From an uncultured Oscillospiraceae bacterium (lineage in GTDB: Bacteria > Bacillota_A > Clostridia > Oscillospirales > Oscillospiraceae): a DNA stretch of 22,198 nucleotides. The notes under the pieces were generated by a model. The model saw only the letters and a list, made by a program, of their open reading frames with translations, did no database searches and was not told where the DNA came from. Numbering within the stretch: position 1 is the first letter of the stretch; each line of letters begins with the position of its first letter. The position numbers and the translations under genes are program-made. This document shows, one piece after another, positions 14,441 through 22,198 of this stretch. Location of the stretch: contig CAJTTS010000052.1 in NCBI GenBank assembly GCA_910579155.1, positions 1-22,198 of the forward strand. The letters run 5' to 3'.

Positions 14441-14460
14441 GACGTTTTGCGTGAAACGTC
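14441..14460 (-). terminator. Hairpin between the 107-residue gene and the carboxypeptidase
   Basis: GACGTTT (14441-14447) and AAACGTC (14454-14460) form a perfect 7-bp stem just after the stop of the upstream gene. On the - strand it is followed by CGTTCTAATTTT, so only a weak T-tract; it may be a partial terminator. Confidence 0.4.
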
Positions 14461-14465
14461 TGGTT

Positions 14466-14789
14466 TTACCAGGGCGGCCCGATGCGGTCCGGGTCGTCCC
14501 CGGTGAAGTAGACGCCCCGTTGCCCCGCCAGCGTCCGGGCCAGGGCCGCGCCCCGTTCATCCAGGCCGTGGTCGTCGATGACAACGGCCCCCCGCCACAG
14601 CCCCGTTCGCCGCAGCCACAGCAGGGCCTTGACGGTCTGCTCCAGGCCGTCGCCGTCCGCCCGGGCTTGTATCACCGCCCGGACGGGGCACACCCCCGGC
14701 AATAGCAGCCAGCCCACCGCCAGCCACACCAGGCTCACCAGGCCGAAGGCCGCCAGCAGCACCGCCAGAAACTCAAAAACCGACCTCAT
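14466..14789 (-). CDS. Small membrane-anchored conserved protein of unknown function
   Basis: A 107-residue protein with one N-terminal membrane helix (about 5-32) and a small soluble domain (35-107) with CPVRAVIQA, DGDGLEQTVKALLWLRRTGLW (with the D-G-D-G-LEQTV part at about 46-54) and VVIDDHGLDERG (69-80). I have seen this layout as a small conserved hypothetical in Clostridia, with the pattern of a short Rossmann-like beta-alpha unit, but I know no function. ATG 14789 follows AAGGAGG at good distance. It lies between the COG2426 membrane protein and the carboxypeptidase on the same strand. Confidence 0.8.
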   Translation of the reverse strand: MRSVFEFLAVLLAAFGLVSLVWLAVGWLLLPGVCPVRAVIQARADGDGLEQTVKALLWLRRTGLWRGAVVIDDHGLDERGAALARTLAGQRGVYFTGDDPDRIGPPW

Positions 14790-14858
14790 ATCCGCCGCCT
14801 CCTTGTTAAAACTGAGGCATTCTATGAGGTCAAACGGGGGTTTGCCACTGGGGGATGG

Positions 14859-15347
14859 TCAGAACAGGCTGGCCACGCCGTAGGTCAGGATGCTGATGGC
14901 CATGCCGGCGATGAGCACGCCTGCGATCACCGAGGGGATGGCCTTGCGCAGCGGCATATCCAGGAACGCCGCCGCCAGCGATCCCGTCCACGCCCCGGTG
15001 CCGGGCAGGGGGATGGCCACAAAGACGGCCAGCCCCAGATATTTGTATTTGGTTACCCGCTGGCCCTTCAGATGGGCTTTGCGCTCCAGCTTGTCCACCA
15101 GGCTGTTCAGCCGGGGCATCCTCCGGCGCATCCACTGGAAGATGCGCCGGATATAGACGATGATGAAGGGGACGGGGATCAGGTTGCCGATGACGGCGGC
15201 GATAAACGCCACCCACACCGGAAGCCCCAGGGTCACGCCGAAGGGGATGCCCCCCCGCAGCTCCACCACCGGGATCATCGAAAACAGCATGGTGAGGGTG
15301 AATTCCCCGGCCATGGTCTCCGTCAGCCACTGCAAACTCAATTCCAT
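14859..15347 (-). CDS. COG2426 small membrane protein (PF06695, 'small multidrug export' family)
   Basis: A 162-residue integral membrane protein with about four hydrophobic segments (20-40, 44-66, 104-128, 135-160) and a basic loop between (68-100). The PVVELRGGIPFG stretch (26-37) and the later PLPGTGAWTGSLAAA (113-127) are the conserved marks of this family, whose name as a drug exporter is poorly supported. ATG 15347 follows AAGGAG. It begins 13 bases after the uvrA stop, so it is read through from uvrA. Confidence 0.9.
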   Translation of the reverse strand: MELSLQWLTETMAGEFTLTMLFSMIPVVELRGGIPFGVTLGLPVWVAFIAAVIGNLIPVPFIIVYIRRIFQWMRRRMPRLNSLVDKLERKAHLKGQRVTKYKYLGLAVFVAIPLPGTGAWTGSLAAAFLDMPLRKAIPSVIAGVLIAGMAISILTYGVASLF

Positions 15348-15360
15348 GGTTCGCTCCTTT

Positions 15361-18189
15361 TTACGCCAGCACCGGTTTCAGGTACTTGCCCGTGTAGCTC
15401 TCGGGGTGCTTGGCAACCTCCTCCGGCGTGCCGGTGCATACCACGCTGCCGCCGCCGGAGCCGCCCTCCGGGCCCAGGTCGATGATATGGTCCGCCGTCT
15501 TGATGACGTCCAGGTTGTGCTCTATGACCACCACGGTGTTTCCCTTGTCCACGAACCGCTGGAGCACCTCCACAAGCTGGTGTACGTCTGCGGTGTGCAG
15601 CCCGGTGGTGGGCTCGTCCAAAATGTAGATGGTGGACCCGGTGGACTGCTTGGACAACTCGGTGGCCAGCTTCACCCGCTGGGCCTCGCCGCCGGACAGG
15701 GTGGTGGAGGGCTGGCCCAGCTTCACGTAGCCTAAGCCAACCTCTTTCAGGGTCTTGACCCGGTTGTACAGCTTGGGCAGGTTCTCGAAGAAGGGAAGGG
15801 CTTCCTCCACGGTCATTTCCAGCACCTCGTGGATGTTCTTGCCCTTGTAGCGCACCTCCAGGGTCTCCCGGTTGTACCGCTTGCCTTTACAGACCTCGCA
15901 GGGCACATAGATATCGGGCAGGAAGTGCATCTCAATTTTCAGCAGGCCGTCGCCGGAGCAGGCCTCGCACCGTCCGCCCCGGACGTTGAAGGAGAACCGG
16001 CCCGGGCCGTAGCCCCGGGTTTTTGCGTCCTGGGTGGAGGCGAACAGCTCCCGGATGTCGTTGAACAGCCCCGTGTAGGTGGCGGGGTTGGACCGGGGAG
16101 TGCGCCCGATGGGGGATTGGTCGATGGCGATCACCTTGTCCAAGAACTCGATGCCGTCCATGCCGTCGTGCCTGCCGGGGCGGGCCTTGGTGCGGTTCAG
16201 CTCCGCGCCCAGGCGCTTGTAAAGGATCTCGTTGACCAGGGAGGATTTGCCCGACCCGGACACGCCGGTAACGGCGATGAACGTCCCCAGGGGGAAGTCC
16301 ACGTCGATGTGCCGCAGGTTGTTCTCCGCCGCGCCGCGCACGGTGAGGGTGCGGCCGCTGCCCTTCCGGCGCTCAGCCGGGACGGGCACCTTCCGCCGCC
16401 CCGCCAGGTAGTCGCCGGTGACGGAGCCGGGGGTGTCCATCACCTGCTGGGCGGTGCCGCAGGCCACCACCTGCCCGCCGTGAACCCCCGCGCCGGGGCC
16501 AATGTCCACGATGTAGTCCGCCGCCCGCATGGTGTCCTCGTCGTGCTCCACCACGATGAGTGTGTTGCCCAAGTCCCGCAGGTGCTTCAGCGTCCCCAGC
16601 AACAGATCGTTGTCCCGCTGGTGCAGGCCGATGGAGGGCTCGTCCAGGATATACAGCACGCCCATCAGGGAGGAGCCGATCTGTGTGGCCAGGCGGATGC
16701 GTTGGCTTTCGCCGCCGGACAGAGTGCCCGCCTGGCGGGTGAGGGTCAGGTATTGCAGACCCACCGACCGCAGGAAGCCCAGCCGGGAGCGGATCTCCTT
16801 CAAGATCTGGTCGGCGATCATGGACTGCGTTTCGGTGAGGGTGATGGTGTCCAAAAAAGCCAGCGCTTCGTCCACCGGCTTTTCGCAAAAGTCGTGGATG
16901 GAGCTGCCCCCCACTGTGACGGCCAAGGCCTCCCGCTTGAGCCGCTTGCCCTGGCAGGTGGGGCAGGGGCATTCGCTCATGCACTCCTCAATCTCCCGCT
17001 TCATGGCGTCGGACTGGGTCTCCCGGTAGCGGCGCTCCAGGTTGTTGACGATGCCCTCGAAGGGCTGGTACAGGGTGCCCTTGCCCCGGGGCTGGTCGTA
17101 GTTCAGGGTGAGCTTTTCCCCCTTGGTGCCGTAGAGGATGATGTCCATCACCTCGTCGGACAGCTTTTCTACCGGGTCGGTGAGCTTGAAGCGGTATTTT
17201 TTCGCCAGCGCGTCAAAATACATCCGGGAGATGCCGTCGGATTTAATGTGGTTCCAGCCGGAGGCGGTGATGGCCCCCTCCAGAATGGACAGGGAGCGGT
17301 TGGGGATGATGTGCTCTGGGTCGATCTTCATCTGGCTGCCCAGGCCGGTGCAGGTGGGGCAGGCCCCGAAGGGGTTGTTGAAGGAGAACATCCGGGGGGT
17401 GAGCTCCTCGATGGACACGCCGCAGTCCTCGCAGGCGTAGTTCTGGGAGAACAGGATGTCCCGCTCCTCGTCCCCCAGGACGTTGATGATGACGATGCCG
17501 CCGGACAGGTTGGAGGCGGTCTCCACGCTGTCGGTGAGGCGGCGGGCCACGTCCTCCCGGATGACCAGGCGGTCCACCACGATCTCGATGGAGTGCTTGC
17601 GGTTCTTGTCCAGTTTGATCTCTTCCGTCAGGTCGTACAGCGACCCGTCCGCCCGCACCCGGACGTAGCCGGATTTTCGCGCGTCCTCAAACACCTTGTT
17701 ATGCTCGCCCTTTTTCCCCCGGATGACGGGGGCCAGCACCTGGATGCGGGTGGCCTCGGGCAGCGTCATCACCTGGTCGATGATCTGGTCGATGGTTTGC
17801 TGCTTGATCTCCTTGCCGCAGTTGGGGCAGTGGGGGGTGCCCACTCTCGCCCAGAGCAGACGGAGGTAGTCGTAAATTTCCGTCACCGTGCCCACGGTGG
17901 ACCGGGGATTTTTTGACGTGGTCTTCTGGTCGATGGAAATGGCGGGGGACAGGCCCTCGATGTAGTCCACATCCGGCTTCTCCATCTGGCCCAGAAACAT
18001 CCGGGCGTAGGAGGACAGGGACTCCACATACCGCCGCTGGCCCTCGGCGTACAGCGTCTCAAAGGCCAGGGACGACTTTCCTGACCCGGACAGCCCCGTG
18101 AGCACCACCAGCTTGTCCCGTGGGATGGTGACGTCGATGTTTTTCAGGTTGTTCTCTCTCGCGCCTTTGATGACGATCTTATCCTGCAT
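15361..18189 (-). CDS. uvrA: Excinuclease ABC subunit A
   Basis: The damage-sensing ATPase of nucleotide excision repair, acting as a dimer that loads UvrB on damaged DNA. The 942-residue length fits (about 940). Walker A GLSGSGKS (32-39) opens the first ABC module, and [13 protein letters not shown] marks the second. Zinc-binding Cys pairs are seen in CPNCGKE, CEDCG...CPTC, CPCPTC, and CEAC...CEVC; both ABC signatures [12 protein letters not shown] and [12 protein letters not shown] are present. ATG 18189 ([13 protein letters not shown]) fits the family start and follows AAGGAG; the frame open to 18261 crosses the promoter. It has its own promoter and is 121 bases from the mmcQ gene. uvrB lies upstream on the same strand. 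Confidence 0.98.
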   Translation of the reverse strand: MQDKIVIKGARENNLKNIDVTIPRDKLVVLTGLSGSGKSSLAFETLYAEGQRRYVESLSSYARMFLGQMEKPDVDYIEGLSPAISIDQKTTSKNPRSTVGTVTEIYDYLRLLWARVGTPHCPNCGKEIKQQTIDQIIDQVMTLPEATRIQVLAPVIRGKKGEHNKVFEDARKSGYVRVRADGSLYDLTEEIKLDKNRKHSIEIVVDRLVIREDVARRLTDSVETASNLSGGIVIINVLGDEERDILFSQNYACEDCGVSIEELTPRMFSFNNPFGACPTCTGLGSQMKIDPEHIIPNRSLSILEGAITASGWNHIKSDGISRMYFDALAKKYRFKLTDPVEKLSDEVMDIILYGTKGEKLTLNYDQPRGKGTLYQPFEGIVNNLERRYRETQSDAMKREIEECMSECPCPTCQGKRLKREALAVTVGGSSIHDFCEKPVDEALAFLDTITLTETQSMIADQILKEIRSRLGFLRSVGLQYLTLTRQAGTLSGGESQRIRLATQIGSSLMGVLYILDEPSIGLHQRDNDLLLGTLKHLRDLGNTLIVVEHDEDTMRAADYIVDIGPGAGVHGGQVVACGTAQQVMDTPGSVTGDYLAGRRKVPVPAERRKGSGRTLTVRGAAENNLRHIDVDFPLGTFIAVTGVSGSGKSSLVNEILYKRLGAELNRTKARPGRHDGMDGIEFLDKVIAIDQSPIGRTPRSNPATYTGLFNDIRELFASTQDAKTRGYGPGRFSFNVRGGRCEACSGDGLLKIEMHFLPDIYVPCEVCKGKRYNRETLEVRYKGKNIHEVLEMTVEEALPFFENLPKLYNRVKTLKEVGLGYVKLGQPSTTLSGGEAQRVKLATELSKQSTGSTIYILDEPTTGLHTADVHQLVEVLQRFVDKGNTVVVIEHNLDVIKTADHIIDLGPEGGSGGGSVVCTGTPEEVAKHPESYTGKYLKPVLA

Positions 18190-18233
18190 GGGTATGGTTC
18201 TCCTTGTCTGTTCAAGATTTGAGTCTGGAAAAC

Positions 18234-18261
18234 AGCATAACAAAACATTTTTTAATGTCAA
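18234..18261 (-). promoter_or_regulatory. uvrA promoter with an internal palindrome
   Basis: On the - strand: perfect TTGACA (rc of 18256-18261), 16-base spacer, TATGCT (rc of 18234-18239). A spaced palindrome ACATT-4-AATGT (18245-18258) overlaps the -35 box and the spacer. It is not the usual Firmicute LexA box (GAAC-4-GTTC), but it sits where a repressor would bind. Confidence 0.7.
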
Positions 18262-18308
18262 GCCCCGTTTTGATGAATTTTTTTGAAAGAATGATCAAAT
18301 GCCGGGGC
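18262..18308. terminator. Long-loop hairpin between mmcQ and uvrA
   Basis: GCCCCG (18262-18267) pairs with CGGGGC (18303-18308); inside, TTTGAT (18269-18274) pairs with ATCAAA (18294-18299), and the middle is AT-rich. It lies directly between the mmcQ stop and the uvrA -35 box. It may end the uvrB-mmcQ transcript, but the loop is large and the T-run weak. Confidence 0.4.
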
Positions 18309-18310
18309 GT

Positions 18311-18691
18311 TCAGCCGTCCGCCAGCTCCCGCTGCACGTATTTGGGCAGCTTGGACACCACCAGCTCGTAGGACATGTCGCACAGGTCCTTCAGCACCGC
18401 GTCGGGCAGTTCCCCGTCCAGCAGGGCGGCGATCCACAGCTTCTTGTCGCAGTAGAAGCCGGGCAGAATCTCCGGGTACTGCTCCCGGAACGCCTCGGCC
18501 AGCCGGGGGTCGCACTTCAAATTCACCAGGTCGTGGCCGTTGTACCGCTCGTCCTTCATCCCCCTGGGGGAGCACACCGCGGCGAACAGCTTGCCCCGTA
18601 CCATGTAGCGGTGCCAGCCCCACTCCAGCTTGAAATCCTTTTCCGTACCGGGCTTGTCCAGCAGGTATTCGTCCAACCACTCATATTTCAT
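18311..18691 (-). CDS. MmcQ/YjbR family protein
   Basis: A 126-residue protein of the MmcQ/YjbR (PF04237) fold, which resembles a double-stranded DNA-binding CyaY-like fold. Landmarks are the FKLEWGWHRYMVRGKLFAAV block (20-39), LVNLKCDPRLAEAFRE (55-70), PGFYCDKKLWIAALLDG (77-93) and the C-terminal SYELVVSKLPK (107-117). The biochemical role of the family is not settled. It begins 15 bases after the Gp37-like gene and is the last gene of the run from uvrB. Confidence 0.92.
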   Translation of the reverse strand: MKYEWLDEYLLDKPGTEKDFKLEWGWHRYMVRGKLFAAVCSPRGMKDERYNGHDLVNLKCDPRLAEAFREQYPEILPGFYCDKKLWIAALLDGELPDAVLKDLCDMSYELVVSKLPKYVQRELADG

Positions 18692-18706
18692 AGGTTTGTT
18701 CCCCTT

Positions 18707-19483
18707 TCAAAATACTTCCCCATGGGACACCGACCACTCCCGCCCGTCGTGGCGGGGCCGGAAGGTCCGGCAGCGGTAGTTGATGCCCGCCTTGCGGGCC
18801 TGGCTGTGCTGAAGCTTTCGGGGAATCCGGTACAGCGTTCCGCCCTTCGCCAGCTTCGCCCCCGTTTGCTTGAAGAGGAAGGGCACGTCTGCCTCCACGC
18901 ACTGGCGGCGCAGGTCCAGCACCCATTCGTACCGGCAAGGCCGGGCTTCCGGTCCCGACTCCCCCCCAACCACCACCTGGGTGACGTCCGGCCCCAGCCA
19001 GGGGGTCAGGTCGATGGGGCCCAGCAGCGGCTCGCAGGTGATGGATTTGTGCCGAATGGGGGCGGCTTTCAGGATGGGCAGGCGAACATCGGCCCGCCGC
19101 TGGTCCTCAGCCGTGGAGCAGATGGCCACATTGTCATAGCCCTCTCCCCAGTCCGGGGGGAGGCAATCCGCCAGCCGGTGGATGCGCTTGGTGATGAAGA
19201 AAAAATTCAGGTCCTGCCGCATTTTCATCATGGCCCAGGCCCAGGGCCGCCATTCGTCCGCGTCCTCCAGCAGGAAGTCGGAGGAGAAGCAGGTCCACAC
19301 CATGTCGCCGGGGGGCACCGTCCAGCTTCCGTCCCGCTTCTGCCGGAGGGGCAGGTCGAAGCTCTTGGTGCGGTAGACCTGCGACGCGTCCAGGCCCCGG
19401 CGCTCATCCCCCCGGTAGACGTAGCAGTTGGCGCAGCCGGGGGAGGTCTTGTGGCAGCCGTGCCAGGGATTCCAGTTGGCCAT
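18707..19483 (-). CDS. Phage Gp37/DUF5131-like protein with radical-SAM-like cysteine motif
   Basis: A 258-residue protein of the Gp37Gp68 (DUF5131) family, often found in phages and mobile regions. The N-terminus has WNPWHGCHKTSPGCANCY (4-21): three Cys (10, 17, 20) in a C-x6-C-x2-C pattern that could bind an iron-sulfur cluster like radical SAM enzymes. Later marks are FFFITKR (94-100), the VVVGGESGPEARPC block (170-183) and FLFKQTG (202-208). ATG 19483 lies one base after the stop of the small membrane gene and has no ribosome site of its own, so it is translated by coupling. No phage genes surround it; it sits inside a DNA-repair-linked operon. The frame opens further upstream to 19603, but that would overlap the whole previous gene. 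Confidence 0.87.
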   Translation of the reverse strand: MANWNPWHGCHKTSPGCANCYVYRGDERRGLDASQVYRTKSFDLPLRQKRDGSWTVPPGDMVWTCFSSDFLLEDADEWRPWAWAMMKMRQDLNFFFITKRIHRLADCLPPDWGEGYDNVAICSTAEDQRRADVRLPILKAAPIRHKSITCEPLLGPIDLTPWLGPDVTQVVVGGESGPEARPCRYEWVLDLRRQCVEADVPFLFKQTGAKLAKGGTLYRIPRKLQHSQARKAGINYRCRTFRPRHDGREWSVSHGEVF

Positions 19484-19484
19484 A

Positions 19485-19736
19485 TCAGTCCAGAGCGGCG
19501 GCGCACCGCAGGCAGCCGTCCCGCAGCGGGGCGATGGCGGCGAACATCGGCAGGACAATGACAAGCTGATACAGCACGTAGAACAGGATATTCCGGGCGG
19601 CAAAGCCTTCTTCCACTGCGGGGGCGTACCCCGCCGCCTCCAATTCGCCGCACAGCCAGACGAGGAAGTCCTCCTTCCACCGCCTGGATTTGCGCACCTG
19701 CGTTTCGGCCATGATCCGGTTGGGCTGCTTCGTCAT
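19485..19736 (-). CDS. Small single-helix membrane protein, unknown function
   Basis: An 83-residue protein with a basic, soluble N-terminal half (TKQPNRIMAETQVRKSRRWK, 2-21) and one hydrophobic stretch (about 48-70), ending CLRCAAALD. I do not recognise it. The ATG at 19736 is preferred over 19754 because GGAGGGG precedes it by 7 bases. The ribosome site overlaps the end of the YbaK gene, and its stop touches the start of the Gp37-like gene, so the three are translated as a chain. Confidence 0.6.
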   Translation of the reverse strand: MTKQPNRIMAETQVRKSRRWKEDFLVWLCGELEAAGYAPAVEEGFAARNILFYVLYQLVIVLPMFAAIAPLRDGCLRCAAALD

Positions 19737-19740
19737 CTCT

Positions 19741-20235
19741 CTACCCCTCCACAATCACGTCAGCGGTGGTTCCTCCCACCAGGGCGATGAGATCGGCGGG
19801 GCGTGCCTCCACCTGGAAGCCGATTTTCCCGGCGGACACGCAGATGGTGTCCTGCTCCAGGCAGCTCTCATGGAACACGGTAGGGAACCGCTTTTTCATC
19901 CCCACGGGGGAGCAGCCGCCGTGGACGTAGCCCGTCAGGGGCAGCAGCTCCCTGGCCGGGAGCATGGCGACGGACTTCTCCCCCACCGCTTTGGCCGCCT
20001 TCTTCAAATCCAGCGTGTCCGCCACCGGGATGTCGAACACGTAATACCCGCCGGAGGCTCCCTTGACCACCAGGGTCTTGAACACCGCTGCCGGGTCCTG
20101 GCCCAGCAGCCGGGCCACGCCCGCTCCGTCAGGGGCGGTTTCGCCGTCATGGGGATAGCTGTGGGGGGCGTAGGGTACCTTTTTCTGGTCTAAGACCCGC
20201 ATGACGTTGGTTTTTTCCTCTTTTTGTTTGGACAT
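19741..20235 (-). CDS. ybaK: Cys-tRNA(Pro)/Cys-tRNA(Cys) deacylase, YbaK/EbsC family
   Basis: A trans-editing enzyme that removes Cys wrongly attached to tRNA(Pro). The 164-residue length fits. The core marks are VFKTLVVKG (51-59) with the conserved Lys at 53, the turn FDIPVADTLDL (67-77), and GYVHGGCSPVGMKK (102-115), which is diagnostic for this group. ATG 20235 follows GGGAGTG; the open frame to 20310 would overlap the NTF2-like gene. It starts 4 bases after that gene's stop. Confidence 0.95.
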   Translation of the reverse strand: MSKQKEEKTNVMRVLDQKKVPYAPHSYPHDGETAPDGAGVARLLGQDPAAVFKTLVVKGASGGYYVFDIPVADTLDLKKAAKAVGEKSVAMLPARELLPLTGYVHGGCSPVGMKKRFPTVFHESCLEQDTICVSAGKIGFQVEARPADLIALVGGTTADVIVEG

Positions 20236-20239
20236 GGTA

Positions 20240-20629
20240 TCACTCCCATACCGCGCAGGCAATGCATGGGCCGTCTTGTCCCATGAGGATGGTAAAATGG
20301 TTTGTCCCATATTCTGTCACGGGTAAGCCTTCCCGGGCATAGCGCTTTTCATAGCCGCTGTGGATCAGATACACCCCGTCCCGTTCTGTCCAATCCAGGG
20401 AGGTTTGCCGTTCGGAAAAGCCCGCTGTGAACAGATGCGGATGATTCCGCACCGTTTCCTCAAACTCCCGAATGTGCTCATCTACCGTTTTGGAAACGTA
20501 TCTGGCTCCCGTCCGCTCTAGCAGCAGCGCGTCCGGGCGGAACAGCGCCCGAAAAGCCGCGGCAGGGAAGGGCTCGCCCGGTCCGAAGGAGATGGTCTGG
20601 TAAAACCGGGCCAAAAAGTCGTCCGGCAT
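20240..20629 (-). CDS. NTF2-like (SnoaL-type) small protein
   Basis: A 129-residue protein that looks like the NTF2-like cone fold: an N-terminal helix (FLARFYQTISFG), FRALFRPDALLLER (26-39), the HIREFEETV helix (52-60), and closing strands with SGYEKRYAREG (90-100), GTNHFTILMG (107-116) and CIACAVWE at the end. Members often bind small molecules or act as simple enzymes; nothing here points to one. Its ATG is joined directly to the uvrB stop (TAAATG) and its ribosome site lies within the last uvrB codons, so it depends on uvrB translation. Confidence 0.72.
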   Translation of the reverse strand: MPDDFLARFYQTISFGPGEPFPAAAFRALFRPDALLLERTGARYVSKTVDEHIREFEETVRNHPHLFTAGFSERQTSLDWTERDGVYLIHSGYEKRYAREGLPVTEYGTNHFTILMGQDGPCIACAVWE

Positions 20630-22198
20630 TTATTTCCCCTCCCCACGTAGTTTGATGATCTGATCCCGCAATGCGGCGGCCACCTCAAACTCCAGCATCT
20701 TGGCCGCCTCCTTCATCTGCTTCTCCAGGCTGGCGATGGCCTCCATCCGCTGGAGCTTGGTCATCTGGGACAGGTTCTTGTCGTTGTAGTCCGGCTTTTC
20801 GTCGGCGGACAGCGCCATCAGCTCCCGCACCGCCTTTTTCACCGTCTTGGGGACGATGCCGTGGGCTTTGTTGAAGGCGTCCTGCTTTTCCCGGCGGCGC
20901 TCCGTCTCGTCCATGGCCCGCCGCATAGAGGGGGTGATGGAGTCGGCGTACAAAATCACGATGCCGTCGGCGTTGCGCGCAGCCCGGCCGATGGTCTGGA
21001 TCAGCGACGTCTCCGAGCGCAAAAAGCCCTCCTTGTCCGCGTCCAGGATGGCCACCAGCGACACCTCCGGCAGGTCCAGGCCCTCCCGGAGCAGGTTGAT
21101 GCCCACCAGCACGTCGAACTCGCCCAGACGCAGGTCCCGGATGATCTCCATGCGCTCGATGGTGTCGATGTCATGGTGCATGTACCGCACCCGGATGCCC
21201 GCGTTTTTCAGGTAGTCGGTGAGGCTCTCCGCCATCTTCTTGGTGAGGGTGGTCACCAGCACCCGCTCGTCCCTTGCCGTCCGCTCCGTGATCTCCCCGA
21301 TCAGGTCGTCGATCTGGCCGTCCACCGGGCGCACCTCCACCCTGGGGTCCAGCAGGCCGGTGGGACGGATCACCTGCTCCACAATCTGCCCGGACCGCTC
21401 CCGCTCATACTCGCCGGGGGTGGCGGAGACGTACACCACCTGGTTCAGCCGTTTCTCAAACTCGTCAAACTTCAAGGGCCGGTTGTCGAAGGCGCAGGGC
21501 AGGCGGAAGCCGTACTCCACCAGGGTGGTTTTTCTGGCCCGGTCGCCGTTGAACATGGCCCGGACCTGGGGCAGGGTGGCGTGGCTCTCGTCGATGAACA
21601 GGACAAAATCCTTGGGGAAGTAGTCCAGCAGGGTGTGTGGGGGCGAGCCCACGGGGCGGCCCTCGATCACCCGGGAGTAGTTCTCAATGCCGGAGCAGTA
21701 GCCCAGCTCCTGCATCATCTCAATGTCGTACATGGTGCGCTGTTTGATGCGCTGGGCCTCAATGAGTTTGTTTTCGCTTTCAAAGAAGGCCACCCGATCC
21801 TCCATCTCTTTATAGATGTCCTGGATGGCGGCGTCCATTTTCTCCTTGGGGGTGACGTAGTGGGTGGCGGGCCAGACAGGGATATTGTTCAGCCGCCGGA
21901 TAGGCGTGCCCGTCACCACGTTGATCTCGCTGAGCCGGTCGATCTCGTCGCCGAAAAACTCCACCCGGATGGCGGTATCCTTCCAGTAGGCGGGCCAGAT
22001 CTCCACCGTGTCCCCCCGTACCCGGAACATGTTGCGCTCGAAGGCGATGTCGTTGCGTTCGTAGCGGATGGACACCAGCTTCTTGAGCAAATCTTCGATT
22101 TTCATGACCGTCCCCACCCGGAGGGCCACCATCATCTTGCCGTAGTCCTCCGGCTCGCCCAGGCCGTAGATGCAGGACACCGAGGACACCACAATCAC
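20630..22198 (-). CDS. uvrB: Excinuclease ABC subunit B (5' end outside window)
   Basis: The helicase-like subunit that checks damage and bridges UvrA and UvrC. The window holds the last 522 codons of a protein normally about 660 long; the first codon read is an internal valine of [14 protein letters not shown], so Walker A and the first about 140 residues are to the right. Visible marks: the DESHATLPQ box (203-211), the [10 protein letters not shown] stretch (252-262), [15 protein letters not shown] (about 309-323), [14 protein letters not shown] (about 363-376), [10 protein letters not shown] (398-407), and the C-terminal UVR motif ([10 protein letters not shown], about 505-514) that binds UvrC. 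It ends TAA joined to the next ATG. Confidence 0.98.
   Translation of the reverse strand: MIVVSSVSCIYGLGEPEDYGKMMVALRVGTVMKIEDLLKKLVSIRYERNDIAFERNMFRVRGDTVEIWPAYWKDTAIRVEFFGDEIDRLSEINVVTGTPIRRLNNIPVWPATHYVTPKEKMDAAIQDIYKEMEDRVAFFESENKLIEAQRIKQRTMYDIEMMQELGYCSGIENYSRVIEGRPVGSPPHTLLDYFPKDFVLFIDESHATLPQVRAMFNGDRARKTTLVEYGFRLPCAFDNRPLKFDEFEKRLNQVVYVSATPGEYERERSGQIVEQVIRPTGLLDPRVEVRPVDGQIDDLIGEITERTARDERVLVTTLTKKMAESLTDYLKNAGIRVRYMHHDIDTIERMEIIRDLRLGEFDVLVGINLLREGLDLPEVSLVAILDADKEGFLRSETSLIQTIGRAARNADGIVILYADSITPSMRRAMDETERRREKQDAFNKAHGIVPKTVKKAVRELMALSADEKPDYNDKNLSQMTKLQRMEAIASLEKQMKEAAKMLEFEVAAALRDQIIKLRGEGK

Noticed and set aside
15829..17916. 695-codon + strand open frame opposite uvrA
   Set aside because: Anti-sense shadow of uvrA, low-complexity Gly/Val/His-rich, no ribosome site.

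Overview
The window looks like chromosome from a GC-rich, anaerobic Clostridia-type gut Firmicute, most probably Oscillospiraceae (Flavonifractor / Pseudoflavonifractor / Lawsonibacter-like). The reasons are strong AGGAGG-type ribosome sites, GTG/TTG starts next to ATG, GC-rich codon use, and Firmicute-type families (TIGR01440/YwlG, COG2426, Clostridia-type OppD/OppF). This placement is inference; there is no rRNA or tRNA here. Both ends cut genes: an OppD-type ATPase at the left and uvrB at the right.

Left region (1-3372, + strand): the end of an oligopeptide-type ABC transporter operon. It holds a truncated OppD-like ATPase, an OppF-like ATPase with an unusual two-helix membrane tail, and a membrane-anchored protein that I read as a decayed ApbE-like (FMN transferase) fold. 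Then comes an AT-rich island (about 3490-4920) with a small multi-helix membrane protein and a convergent gene for a secreted protein of unknown function; both end at one bidirectional terminator. A + strand terminator beyond the island (4974-5007) has no gene in front of it and may be the original end of the transporter operon.

Middle region (5078-12298, + strand): a uronate catabolic cluster. It begins with a sigma-A-like promoter carrying a perfect palindromic operator, then a KDPG/KHG aldolase fused to a VOC (glyoxalase-fold) domain, a KDG kinase, an unrelated secreted/anchored protein, a second divergent KDG-kinase-like protein, glucuronate isomerase (uxaC), and a GH88 unsaturated glucuronyl hydrolase. 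Together these fit release of unsaturated uronate from oligosaccharides (GH88), entry of glucuronate (UxaC), phosphorylation of 2-keto-3-deoxygluconate (KdgK) and cleavage of KDPG to pyruvate and glyceraldehyde-3-phosphate. The steps between (KduI/KduD, UxuB/UxuA) are not in the window. Two long structured extragenic elements with a shared terminal sequence sit between genes of this cluster.

Right region (12311-22198, all - strand): housekeeping genes. Reading in the direction of transcription: uvrB (partial), an NTF2-like protein, a YbaK-type Cys-tRNA deacylase, a small membrane protein, a phage Gp37/DUF5131-like protein with a radical-SAM-like cysteine cluster and an MmcQ/YjbR protein form one tightly packed run. 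A separate promoter then drives uvrA, followed by a COG2426 membrane protein, a small anchored protein, an M32 carboxypeptidase and a TIGR01440/YwlG protein, ending at a terminator at 12311-12340 that also serves the GH88 gene from the other side.

No CRISPR array, tRNA, rRNA or recognisable insertion sequence was seen. The best leads for something undescribed are the AT-rich island gene pair, the ApbE-like pseudoenzyme next to the membrane-tailed OppF, and the aldolase-VOC fusion.
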